Position numbers and translations under genes: made by a program
Assembly: GCA_027919835.1 (NCBI GenBank)
Contig: JANVFP010000052.1
Span: 62,001 to 126,000, forward strand
Origin: Lentinula raphanica
Taxonomy: Eukaryota > Basidiomycota > Agaricomycetes > Agaricales > Omphalotaceae
Direction: 5' to 3'
Length of the DNA stretch: 64,000 nt
The notes under the pieces: generated by a model
The model's input: only the letters and a program-made list of their open reading frames with translations
Told to the model about the DNA's origin: nothing
Databases searched by the model: none
Shown here: positions 21,894 through 33,025 of the stretch, piece by piece
How positions within the stretch are numbered: position 1 is the stretch's first letter
Layout of the letters: the number at the start of each line of letters is the position of its first letter

Positions 21894-24800
21894 TCAGTTT
21901 GATGAGGAGATCCTTCGACTACGACGTGGGCCTGCCTCAGAATTGTCATCCTCAGGTGCTTCATCATTAGAACCGGACTCTGCAGCCTTCGGATCCGAAG
22001 GATCTTTATCCTTTTCAGCTGAAGTATCGAATGTGACATCAGGATCCTCAGATATGTTGATCTTAGGGATTGCTCCGAATACTAGATCCTCAACATTATC
22101 AGGGATATCCTCGTCATCATCGACCATAGCTTCCAGTTGTTCTGGACTCAGATCTATCAGGTCATGGATGTTCTGGGGCAGATCTATTGGTTCGAAACGA
22201 GCATGATGAGGCATTACTCTGAATGCACCGACTTTGTCTTTCAGTACGGTACCATCCATTTCAGCAATGATATAAGATCCTCCTCGTGTTCGTCTGATCA
22301 CAACCATAGGTCCACGGTAACGACTATACATTTTTCAATCCAAATTCTTCTCGATGGTGGTGTTCCTGATCTGTACCAAGGTCCCTGGTTTGAAATCCCA
22401 GTCCTTGATAGTAAATCGGAACTTGTCTTCAAAGATCCTAAGATCTCGACGCTTATTAGCATCAATCCTGGATCTCATGTTCTCAATGAAGGAACGGTGT
22501 TTGGAAAGGGCCTGGGCACGATAACCCAGCAACTCTTCCCGAGAGAGGATTCGATTTGGTGGATTGACCAAATAGGTAGATTCGACGATATCAAAAGGGA
22601 GTAACGGTTCCGCACCAGTTACAACAAAATAGGGAGAGCATCCGAGACCCTTCCTAGGAGTGACTCGATCTGCCCATAACATCGGCTTCAGGAAGTAGAA
22701 CCATTTGCTCAGATCTCCGGCACAAGTCTTTGCTAAGGCCTGCCTCAGATCATAATGAGCACGCTCAATCTTTCCATTAGCTTGAGAGTTATACGGGGAA
22801 ATCTTAATTCCTCGGATCCCATACTTTTGTTCCAACCATTTCAGCATAAGCTTCATTTGGGGCGCATTATCCGAAACAACTTCCTCAGGACATCCCCATC
22901 GACAGATAATGTCATCAAAGAACCATTCAGCTATTGATCTGGCATTTTCCACTCTTAAGGCTCTCGCCTCGGACCAGGATGAAAGTGAATCTCGACCATG
23001 TACTATGTACTTACACCCATTACTGGATGGAGTCATGAACATGGTGTCAATATGTACCTTCTGAAACAGGGAAGGGGTGTATGTAACCGTTGGAGGGATT
23101 CTAATGAGAGCCCTCTGTCGATCCTGACAGGCTTGGCACGATTTAACATACCACTCCACGTCTTTGTCCAGATCTGGCCACCAAAACCTCTTTTCCAAGA
23201 AGTCCTTCGTTGCAAAGACACCTTTGTGACCAAGGGCATCATGTGCACTGTTCAGAAGAGCCATTCGTCGATCAGGATCCACGACTAAACGAGGCTGATC
23301 TGACGACAACTTCCTATGGTACAATCGACCTTCGGTATCAATGGAGAAGGGAATTACTTTCCTATCCATTTCTAACCGTTGTTTCTTGTCCAATTTCCCG
23401 AAACATTCTGCGTCAGGGTTTTTCAGCCACTCCAAGATCTCTGGCAACTGCTTGTCCAAACGATTTCCTCCATCAGATCTGTGGGAATCCGGATATGATT
23501 GATCTGGTCCCCAGACTGCATTGTCAGGAATCGTAGTATATTGCAGATACTGAGAAACTGGTTGCATCCCATGCATAAGCAGATGGTCCCTTCGTAGTTT
23601 ATGCTCAAGATCTTCTTCTCTGGCAAGTTCTAGATCTTCCTTGAAATCTGGGCAATAGATTCCTAGGAGATAACCATGCCTTGGATCTATATGATCTTTA
23701 AACGAATCAAAGGGAAATGGATCGTCGGCATCATCTGCTTTCAGAAACCTGATGTTGTTGGAGTCATCCTCGTCCAGATCATCTTCACTGGTCGACTTTC
23801 CGCGAGGAGTTGTCCAACCACCAGGTGGTCTTCGAGATAAGCCATCAGGTCCATGTGTCACACCTTTGACATGTACCAAATCGAAATGGAATTTACGGAT
23901 TGCCTCAATCCAACGATTAATGGTTGCATTTGGGCCACTACTGGGGTTTTCAAGCATTCCCTGTATGTAGCTCGCATCAGTTTCCACTATCAGTTGTCGG
24001 CATCCATAAAGAAGATAATGGGTGGACTCCAAAGCAAGTTTCAGACCATAAAGTTCACGTTTAGACTGTGAAAAACGGGCTTCCCGTTCCACGTAGGGAA
24101 TAGATCCAAAGTAATTGTAATAGATCTTTTCGGGGTCGTTAGGATCTACTTGATAAATGTAAAATCCTGTTCCCATCCACGAACTATCGACTGATAGATG
24201 TGTTTCCCAATCATAAACGATGACTCTAAGGGCTGGTGCATTTCGCACTCCTTCCTTTAGTAGTTCCATAGCAAGATCCTGCTCCTCAGACCACTCAAAC
24301 GGTACATTTGCCGTCAATTTAGTCAAGGGGGCAGCTTTCTTGGAATAGTTGTGAATGAACATTCGAAGCTGGCCAGCAGTCCCCAGGAAAGCTCTCACAT
24401 GTGTTCGAGTTTCGCATTTAGGCCAAGTTAGGACCGTAGTAGCGATCTTATCATCTGGTTTCTGTCCTTCATAGGCACAACGATGTCCGACCACTGTGGT
24501 TTCCTCACAACAAACGAAGGCTTTAGGTCCTGAAAAGGTACCTCCAGCATGCTTCATTCGTTGGATGATCCGATTCACGTTTTGAAGATGTTCCCATACG
24601 AATCGACGGATCTGTGGGTTTTCCGGAATGGTTTCATAACCACCACCTGGTAACTCGTATCGACTCTCGGGTCCTCGCACAGGTACATCATCAATGTAAG
24701 GAATAGTATATTCAGGAATTTCGTCTCGTAACAAGTAAGTTACATCGTCATGGAATATTGGTACCGAGTTGGTCCATCCCATAGGCAATTTGACTAGACG

Positions 24801-26053
24801 ATGTGGTCCATAAGGAGTTTGGAAAGTGGTGAGATCCCTAGATCCAACGTCTATATGTCTCTCATCGTAGCCCACAAAGATATCCAAGATCCCTCCACAT
24901 GCTCTGCCTGCAAAGTGTCTAGCAATGTCCGCAGTAGCAGGGGGAACCCCGGAGTGCCGTATAGTAACCTTATTCAAAGGCTCCAGACTGTGCACCAATC
25001 TTAGGCTCGTTCCATCCTTTTTCACCACACAGAACCATTTAGATCTGTAGCTTGCACTCGATGGTTCATAAACTCCTGCAAGGATCTTGTCCTTGATTAT
25101 CTTACAAACCTTAGGAAAGATTCCTGGAGGCACGGGAATGTTTTTCTCGACCCAGGGTTCGTGAGGTATAACCGGAATCTTTACTGGAGGGAAGAAATCC
25201 TCTCTGAAAGTTCCACCTTCGGATTGATCCCAGGCAAAACCCATTTCCTGAACCTTCATCAGATGATGAACGAGTTTTCGTTCCTCATTTGTTAAGAATC
25301 CTTCTGGATGGTTCTTGTCAATAATCTCCTTACGCTCTTGCGTGTATCGGACTCCCGGAGTGAATTCAGGTGGATGAGTCGGCAGATCTGGCAATCCTTC
25401 CAAAGGATCTCCAAAGATGTGACGACGAACCCTAAATTCCTCAGGAAGTTCAGCCTTAACCGGGCGTACTTTCAACGCAACAGGCTTATATTTTCGAGAA
25501 CCGAAGACAGATACATTTGAATATGATGACATTGGGTCACTATATGCGCCTATATGCTGTTCAAATGTTCCATTCTTTTGTTCCCACGATTGAACTCGTT
25601 CCCGGGCACTCCTCAAGTCGTAGGACTGGGAATTATCCGGTTGATCTGGACTTACATGGTCCAGATCTGAAGTGTAATCACTTGGCCGGGACAACCCATG
25701 AACGTCTCTCGTCAGACTCTTAGCTTTAATAGACTGATAAAATGACTGTTCAAGTTGTTCCACGTCCGGATCAGTTCGAAATCCTTCCTTCCAAGGATTG
25801 ATCACACGATTTTGTTGATGGTCCACACCTTTGTTTAGGTATAGATCTATGGTTTCAGCGACTTCAGGAAGTGAATCCCTAAACGAGGATTGGCTATAAT
25901 TAACATATAGTTCAGCCAATTCTTCGTCTCGGAACACTCCTTCTTTCACTTTGGTCGACTCAATGACTACTTCTTCACCTAACGGATCCCAATACCCACT
26001 CACAGCGATTTCAACCTCTCCCTGATCGCTACTCAGATCACAGAGGTTATCTA
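21894..26053 (-). CDS. pol: Pol: reverse transcriptase, RNase H, integrase
   Basis: The frame is open from just after the pro stop (26053) to 22338, then meets one in-frame TGA at 22335-22337, and continues in the same frame from 22331 to 21894. The reverse transcriptase has the catalytic YIDD near 24690 (about residue 434). The RNase H region begins HLSVDSSWMG and includes VETDAS. The integrase has an HHCC zinc finger (NSAHDALGHKG, then SCQACQDRQ). Its DDE residues sit in VHIDTMF, VSDNAPQ and GKIERAH. The piece after the TGA holds the GPY/F-like module YRGPMVVIRR. The TGA sits where relatives tend to have a basic residue; CGA-to-TGA is a simple explanation. Translation is most likely reached by a -1 shift from pro. 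Confidence 0.88.
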
Positions 26054-27540
26054 AAAATTTGGTTCAGCAGCTTTCTCCTCTTCTTCGGGACTGGTCTCCT
26101 GATTTGGATCTGGAGTCTCTGCCCGAGTCTGAGCATACTTCTGCTTATCCAACTGCCGTTTCTGAGCTTTAGGACTTTGTCCTCTCGGACTAGTCCCTAT
26201 GGTGTATTGCTTTCCAGTATTCGGATCTGTTATGGTTAACTCTTGGTCACCAGATCCAAACGTATGGATGACACTTTCTGTCAGTACATCGAAAGGTCTA
26301 CCCAACAGAATTTCGAAGGGTGCCTTTTCCTGCACATGGCATTGTAGATACAGTGTTATGGGTCCAAATCGGAATGGTACGTTCCTGGACAGTCCTTTGG
26401 TACGGGCCAGACCTCCATGCACATTCTGCATTTGGATGGTCACTTTCGGATCCCAACCTAGTCCTAATCCCAAGGCAACACACATATCGATAGCAACAAT
26501 CTGAGATCCAGAGTCCAACACACTCTCGATGTCTAGATCATCTCGATTATTCACAACTGGCCACACAGATCTTAAGCCATTTCCCATAGTGGCTACTATA
26601 GTCATATCACGACGTGAATCATTTTCATCAACATCATGAAGAAAAGCTACCACCGGATCCAACTGAACATAATCCCCTGCTTTCATGCCATCTCGATCCT
26701 CGAGTATTTTCTCAAAGATCAATCCTTCTGACAGACTGAGGTCTTCCACGGCAATGAACTGTTGCATCTCCATCCCTGTTCTCGGGATTTCCTCGACACT
26801 AGGTTCAACATCATGGGCCTCATTAACAAAGGACTTGATTCGTTCTTGTGGACGCACTTGGCAGTTTTTCATCTTCCTCATCATGATCTGCCTAACTTTG
26901 CCTGACAATTGGAATGCCTCAGCAGCAGTCAATGTGATCATTTGACGAGAAATCCGATCAGCTAATTCTTCTTCAAGGCCTGGAATGAATAACTCATTCC
27001 GAAGCCGAAATTTGGGTCCCTTCGAAGATCCTTTAGATTCAGTGACCTTCTCCGGTTTGGATTTTGGTTGATTTCGAGGTATGGGTGACACTTCCCTGGG
27101 TGGGACATGATCAAAAGGTCGATGTATTTCGTCAGATCTAGAGGGTGAGGGCTCCCTGAAACGCACTTTGCGAGTGGTCTCACTAGTTTCCTCAACTAAT
27201 TCTACTTCAGAATCAGAATCCTCTTTATCCGATTTCTCTTCGACACTAACAGATCTCGACTTCCCTAGTGAAGTATCCCCTGATGAATGATTGGATCTGT
27301 TCGATTTTCCGTTCAGATCTTTCGAATTGGATGGTTCAGGAGCAGATTTGGATTGATTGGCAACATTTTTAAAATTTGGGTGATTTCGATCTACGGGTAT
27401 GTGCACTCCATCAAAACGTTTTGTCTTAGTAGGAGGCACAGTTTTCAATGAACAGGGCTTAGGTTCATCCTCATGAGTCGTGTCCTTCAGCTGGGATCTT
27501 GTTTTTCGTCCCTTGCTCGACTCAATCATTGGATCCTCTA
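26051..27540 (-). CDS. Pro: aspartic protease polyprotein part
   Basis: About 495 residues. The ATG at 27529 is possible, but the frame is open up to the gag stop, as expected if it is entered by a -1 shift. The N-terminal half is acidic and Ser-rich. A helical region, ELFIPGLEEELADRIS..., resembles the DUF4100-like part of basidiomycete Ty3 polyproteins. The retropepsin has the catalytic VLDSGSQIV and the later EILLGRPFD motif. It processes Gag-Pol. Confidence 0.85.
26054..26060 (-). promoter_or_regulatory. -1 ribosomal frameshift site, pro to pol
   Basis: The heptamer A AAT TTT, in the zero frame of pro, is followed directly by the pro stop TAG. It fits the X XXY YYZ rule, and a -1 shift leads straight into the pol frame, which is open here. 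No downstream pseudoknot was modelled. Confidence 0.6.
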
Positions 27541-27785
27541 GTTTCCCGACTCATTACTGTACACCGTTGCAACATTGTTGCTAGATCTCCCCTGGGAAGA
27601 TTCAACTACGTTGGCAAGGTACAACCAAGTAGGATCCCCCAACTGATCTGCATAATCCTCTTCATCGGGGATTAGATCATTGTATAACGTCGCCAAAACA
27701 GGCCAGTTCTTGCTCTGAGCATATTTCACAATCTTTTGGTATCGAGTTTCCGGACCAAAGTTATTTGGTAACGGAGATCCATCTT
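27538..27785 (-). pseudogene. Gag, C-terminal piece separated by a nested insertion
   Basis: From the ATCTT target site the frame continues the gag of 33026-34655 and ends with SNESGN and TAG. It encodes GSPLPNNFGPETRYQK and the following 60 residues. The 5,235-bp nested element now separates it from the N-terminal piece, so Gag and everything downstream cannot be made as one protein from this copy. Confidence 0.8.
27541..27547 (-). promoter_or_regulatory. -1 ribosomal frameshift site, gag to pro
   Basis: The heptamer G GGA AAC in the gag frame is followed directly by the gag stop TAG (27538-27540). GGGAAAC is a classical -1 slippery sequence, and the -1 frame is the pro frame, open from here. 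A GAGTCG...CGACTC stem can form about 17 nt downstream, further away than the usual spacer. Confidence 0.7.
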
Positions 27786-29298
27786 TGTTATGAAGCATAA
27801 CACGACTCATGGCCACCCCCAAAAATTTCTCAAATATTCCTAGCACATCCCCTGATTTTTCCTGATTTTCCTATTATTTTTCCATATTTTTCTGTCATTT
27901 ATTCAGGCCTAAACAACCTCTGCAAGCCTCTCTTATCCATGGCCGAGCCTACGCCGAGTCAGCGCTTACTCGGCGTCTCGGCATCCAAACGCAGAAGCGC
28001 CGCCTTTACTTTTTCGCACGGTTAATTCTTCTCATCGCTCTCTTACCTTCGACCTCTACCTCCTCCATCCTCGACTCCTCAAGACCGTGGAACCATCGGG
28101 ACAACGCCAAGGACTTCAAGACACGATGGAGGAGGGATCAGGACGATGAGGGACACACTCAGAGGGTTGGAGGCCGCGATGACGCGGCCTACCAACTAAA
28201 TCCATTACTGGTGCGTAATCCGTTCATCGAACGGATTACCTTCACGCTAACGAGGTCCCGTAGGACCATCGTCGACTCGCGTCGACGCCACTGGACTCCG
28301 GATCTCAACGCCACCATAAACCATCGGCCCCGCTTGTTTCGTGTCAAGTCCCTCGGTCCCGCTAAGCCAAGCCAACAACCTCGATCTTGCATCCTCCTTT
28401 TTCGTTCGGCACCTCGCCGACTCGTTCTCGTCATCCCCGGATCGTCTCTACCTCGTTTAGTCATCTCTGGTTACGATACCACGCCGGCACCCTTTCATTG
28501 TGCCATTCAAATTGTTCCCAACCCCACTCTCACATTTCCAGCTTGTACACACGACGTTCGGCCCTCGCTCACCTAAATTACATCACCCTCGACCTGTTTA
28601 CGCGTATCGTCGGCTTTCCCCTTTGTTCATGCCTTTCAACTTACCCTATCTGGACTTCTTACGCGTATTACCGGCCCTCCTTCTCTGTGCAAGCCCTTCA
28701 ACCTTCCCTTTTTGGACTGACATTAACTTCCGGACTTGGTGGGCACAGCAGACAAGTCAAGATGAGTCAAGGCGACTCTTTGTCTGCTGGTATATCTCCT
28801 TGGTTCTACTTTCTATTTTTGATACTCGTTAACGGCCGGATCGACGCGTATTCACGTCGATTCGTGTCGCTACGAGTCATTTCTAATTATAACGCGTCAT
28901 CGTTATACATTAACGACGCGTTTACACGTCCCGGCACTGGGACGTGTCATCACAATTATCATTGTGGTGACACGTCCTCAAGCCGACATTTATTTTATAC
29001 TACTTACCTTTTATATCCATTACCTACAAAATCATATATAAACCCTAGGTATTTCCTGTATCTGATCCTCAGATCGGTTATTCTCATAGGTTTCTCAATG
29101 GTATTTGGCTCTTTCTCCTCTCTCTAAACTGGTGTATCAACAAGTGTAACAACTACAAGTATCAACAATCCTTCTCAGTCCAAACGTTCGGTGTAGAACA
29201 TCCCTGCTTAGCAGCTGTCTACGACGTTCGTTGGGACGAATTGCTCGTAGCCTCCGTCTGTGGTGCCGTCGAGGGTTAGAGCAACGAGCACCCTAACA
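27786..29298 (+). repeat. 5' LTR of the nested element
   Basis: It begins TGTTATGAAGCATAAC and ends CACCCTAACA. It contains TATATAAA at 29035-29042, followed by the likely transcription start. The 246-codon frame inside is repeated exactly in the other LTR and is regarded as non-coding. Confidence 0.92.
29035..29042 (+). promoter_or_regulatory. TATA box of the nested LTR
   Basis: TATATAAA lies about 260 bp before the end of the LTR, in a position that suits the U3/R border. The 3' LTR has the same motif at 32757-32764. Confidence 0.55.
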
Positions 29299-29442
29299 TA
29301 ATAACCGATCTCTTGCTGCCCCCAGGGAAGTTCATACTACCCTCTGGACAAAGGATCTGTTATCTATCATCCTTGATCTCCTGCCCTAGTTGTGCTCATA
29401 CCACTCCTTGGACGGAGAATTCAGTTTGATATATTCCTTTCC

Positions 29443-31515
29443 ATGATGACACAAGGTGTCTCAAACTTCAATACAAGTCGTCGTCTTCCCCTGGTAGTTG
29501 AACCAATGACAACCTTCCAGTTCGGAGACGAGACTCGACCTCCTGTTACGATTAGTGACAGATACCTTCCGGGATATGCTAGATCATCCTGGAACCCCGA
29601 ACAGGTGTTGGGCAGACAACATAGGTCTCAATCTTCATACCCCATGATGTCTATGCAACCCAACACTTGTATTACTTATCCCCATCAGGCTTCTCCACCC
29701 AATTTACCCCCAGTGGACCATTCAGGTTGGCAATGGCAGCCACCCCCTTCGTATCTTCCTACACCATATAACCATCCTACAACGTCTGTGGCAGTACCAT
29801 CACACGATGACCTTGAGTTGAGACAAATGTCTGTCCCTTTGCCCCAGCGTGCTCCAATGTCACAACCCAAGAAATCTGGTGGTGCATATATGGGACGGGA
29901 GTATTCTTCGAATATTAAGAAGCCCTCACAAACATCATTATCTCCTGCACAGCTATTGTCATACCCCTTGATGACATCACTTCATGACTCTCGACCTGCT
30001 GTTCCCCGAGCTATGCAACCATTGAAGCAAGGTGCTACTCCATTACCTCCACAGTCACACTCATGGCCCCATATTAGTTTGCCAAACAAACAGGCACAGT
30101 CCTGGGCTGGTCGCGCTCCTGGGAACATAGGAAAGCAGTCAGTATCTGCTCCGAAATCTTCTGAAGCCCCTGTACTAGTCAAACAAATACAATCCACTGT
30201 TGATGCTATGGAAGAAGTAACTATGGATTTGTTAGCTTTCCGGTGTCGTCAACTGGCTTTGATGATTAGGTTACAGGATCATCTGGAGCGCTTACCAGAA
30301 GATTGGATCAGACTAGTGATTCAGCTTGATACTGATAGGCCTTTGCCTCTTCAAAGAGCCTTACAACAGGACCATGTCAAATTGGAGTTTGACAAGGTTG
30401 TTCAGCAGATAAATATCCTATATCCTGACCATCAAATTCCTGTTCGACAAAAACCTGCTGTTGCGGTTTCTCCTAGGCAAAACTTAGACATGTCCCATAA
30501 TTCTCTGCAGGTTGAAACTAATATTCTGACAAGATCAACTAGCCAGACTGTTGCGTCTACTCTGGAGAACCCACAGGATTTGAATATTTCCAAGCCTCCG
30601 GTCAGTGTTGTGCAGTCACTGATTGAAACTCCGACAGCTCGGCATATAGTATCACCAAGGGCTATGGAGCCAATTAGTGACCCTGGTCTCATCCGAAAAG
30701 TTGATGAACTGGGTCAGCAAAGTTATAGGGAATGGGATCAGAAAGGAACACAGGACTTGACCACTGGAAATAACAAGCTGGTACCTCACTTGGAAAAGAG
30801 TGATTACCGTTATGCCAATGTTCCAATGCAAGGTCTGGTTTTTAGCAATGGTAATGGTCTCCGAACACATTTCTGGGGACATCAGGACTATAACTTTGGG
30901 AACTCATCTTTTCCCATGGATTCAGCTCCTCGTAACATGGTCCCTGGACCCCCACCACCTCCTGAACCACCCCCATCATTTGCCTTATCTGTGTCATCAT
31001 CTGTGGACTCACATTATCAGTCTGCAGGCTCCCATTCTTCCTCTCCTTACGCTCAAGGTTATCAATGGAACAGCTCTACAAGTCCAAACAGATTCATTGA
31101 TGACATGCTTTCTACAACAGTAGACTTGCAGGAAGACTCTGACACAGATGATGATGAAGTGGAACCAACTTCTGCAAATATTGGAGAAGTAGAGGAAATG
31201 GGTCCTGGGCAAGATGAAGATGATGACACTGCTACTGACCAGGGTGAAGGCATGTCTGACGAGTTCTGTTCCCAGTGCGAAAATCAGTTCACAGAAGCAG
31301 ACACATACTACTGTGACGACTGTGCATTGGAAGAAGAAATCTTCGGAAGAAATGAATATAGAGAAGATTTTGGCTTACACAATCAGGAATACGATGAAAA
31401 TATGGAAGGACCAACCGATCAGGAATATTCTGAGGATACAGGCTATGGCACAGACTCTCCCAGTCCATCAGATCATGTAGGGGAGACTAGCCTGGAGGAG
31501 GGAGTAATGTTATGA
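29443..31515 (+). CDS. Single ORF of the nested LTR element, Gag-like candidate
   Basis: About 690 residues from the ATG at 29443; the frame is open from 29392. The protein is rich in Pro, Gln and Ser. It has a helical region (MEEVTMDLLAFRCRQLALMI), a poly-Pro stretch PGPPPPPEPPP, an acidic C-terminal third, and a four-Cys zinc-ribbon-like motif CSQCENQF...YYCDDC near residue 620. Its stop codon TGA (31513-31515) lies inside the 3' LTR, so the coding end is set by the LTR. I find no Gag or polymerase motif I can name. A structural Gag-like role is inferred from being the only ORF of the element; a captured host gene is the alternative. Confidence 0.65.
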   Translation: MMTQGVSNFNTSRRLPLVVEPMTTFQFGDETRPPVTISDRYLPGYARSSWNPEQVLGRQHRSQSSYPMMSMQPNTCITYPHQASPPNLPPVDHSGWQWQPPPSYLPTPYNHPTTSVAVPSHDDLELRQMSVPLPQRAPMSQPKKSGGAYMGREYSSNIKKPSQTSLSPAQLLSYPLMTSLHDSRPAVPRAMQPLKQGATPLPPQSHSWPHISLPNKQAQSWAGRAPGNIGKQSVSAPKSSEAPVLVKQIQSTVDAMEEVTMDLLAFRCRQLALMIRLQDHLERLPEDWIRLVIQLDTDRPLPLQRALQQDHVKLEFDKVVQQINILYPDHQIPVRQKPAVAVSPRQNLDMSHNSLQVETNILTRSTSQTVASTLENPQDLNISKPPVSVVQSLIETPTARHIVSPRAMEPISDPGLIRKVDELGQQSYREWDQKGTQDLTTGNNKLVPHLEKSDYRYANVPMQGLVFSNGNGLRTHFWGHQDYNFGNSSFPMDSAPRNMVPGPPPPPEPPPSFALSVSSSVDSHYQSAGSHSSSPYAQGYQWNSSTSPNRFIDDMLSTTVDLQEDSDTDDDEVEPTSANIGEVEEMGPGQDEDDDTATDQGEGMSDEFCSQCENQFTEADTYYCDDCALEEEIFGRNEYREDFGLHNQEYDENMEGPTDQEYSEDTGYGTDSPSPSDHVGETSLEEGVML
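31494..31504 (+). promoter_or_regulatory. Polypurine tract of the nested element
   Basis: GGAGGAGGGAG lies three bases before the 3' LTR start (31508) and inside the end of the ORF. It fits a plus-strand primer site. Confidence 0.6.
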
Positions 31516-33020
31516 AGCATAACACGACTCATGGCCACCCCCAAAAATTTCTCAAATATTCCTAGCACATCCCCTGATTTTTCCTGATTTTCCTATTATT
31601 TTTCCATATTTTTCTGTCATTTATTCAGGCCTAAACAACCTCTGCAAGCCTCTCTTATCCATGGCCGAGCCTACGCCGAGTCAGCGCTTACTCGGCGTCT
31701 CGGCATCCAAACGCAGAAGCGCCGCCTTTACTTTTTCGCACGGTTAATTCTTCTCATCGCTCTCTTACCTTCGACCTCTACCTCCTCCATCCTCGACTCC
31801 TCAAGACCGTGGAACCATCGGGACAACGCCAAGGACTTCAAGACACGATGGAGGAGGGATCAGGACGATGAGGGACACACTCAGAGGGTTGGAGGCCGCG
31901 ATGACGCGGCCTACCAACTAAATCCATTACTGGTGCGTAATCCGTTCATCGAACGGATTACCTTCACGCTAACGAGGTCCCGTAGGACCATCGTCGACTC
32001 GCGTCGACGCCACTGGACTCCGGATCTCAACGCCACCATAAACCATCGGCCCCGCTTGTTTCGTGTCAAGTCCCTCGGTCCCGCTAAGCCAAGCCAACAA
32101 CCTCGATCTTGCATCCTCCTTTTTCGTTCGGCACCTCGCCGACTCGTTCTCGTCATCCCCGGATCGTCTCTACCTCGTTTAGTCATCTCTGGTTACGATA
32201 CCACGCCGGCACCCTTTCATTGTGCCATTCAAATTGTTCCCAACCCCACTCTCACATTTCCAGCTTGTACACACGACGTTCGGCCCTCGCTCACCTAAAT
32301 TACATCACCCTCGACCTGTTTACGCGTATCGTCGGCTTTCCCCTTTGTTCATGCCTTTCAACTTACCCTATCTGGACTTCTTACGCGTATTACCGGCCCT
32401 CCTTCTCTGTGCAAGCCCTTCAACCTTCCCTTTTTGGACTGACATTAACTTCCGGACTTGGTGGGCACAGCAGACAAGTCAAGATGAGTCAAGGCGACTC
32501 TTTGTCTGCTGGTATATCTCCTTGGTTCTACTTTCTATTTTTGATACTCGTTAACGGCCGGATCGACGCGTATTCACGTCGATTCGTGTCGCTACGAGTC
32601 ATTTCTAATTATAACGCGTCATCGTTATACATTAACGACGCGTTTACACGTCCCGGCACTGGGACGTGTCATCACAATTATCATTGTGGTGACACGTCCT
32701 CAAGCCGACATTTATTTTATACTACTTACCTTTTATATCCATTACCTACAAAATCATATATAAACCCTAGGTATTTCCTGTATCTGATCCTCAGATCGGT
32801 TATTCTCATAGGTTTCTCAATGGTATTTGGCTCTTTCTCCTCTCTCTAAACTGGTGTATCAACAAGTGTAACAACTACAAGTATCAACAATCCTTCTCAG
32901 TCCAAACGTTCGGTGTAGAACATCCCTGCTTAGCAGCTGTCTACGACGTTCGTTGGGACGAATTGCTCGTAGCCTCCGTCTGTGGTGCCGTCGAGGGTTA
33001 GAGCAACGAGCACCCTAACA
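31508..33020 (+). repeat. 3' LTR of the nested element
   Basis: The same 1,513 bp as 27786-29298, with no difference found in the parts I compared. It is followed by the ATCTT duplication and then the interrupted gag. Confidence 0.92.
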
Positions 33021-33025
33021 ATCTT

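Larger units (their letters stand above)
27786..33020 (+). mobile_element. Nested LTR element with a single long ORF
   Basis: LTRs of 1,513 bp (27786-29298 and 31508-33020) have TGTTA...TAACA ends and are flanked by ATCTT on both sides (27781-27785 and 33021-33025). All stretches compared between the two LTRs are identical, including five long chance frames. The 2.2-kb interior has one ORF of 690 codons and no protease, reverse transcriptase or integrase. A purine-rich tract precedes the right LTR, giving a plus-strand orientation. It is a non-autonomous element that must have been mobilised very recently by a partner elsewhere. Confidence 0.9.

Noticed and set aside
28387..29127. 246-codon ORF
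   Set aside because: It lies wholly inside the nested LTR and is repeated exactly at 32109-32849; there are no protein motifs, so a chance frame in a repeat.
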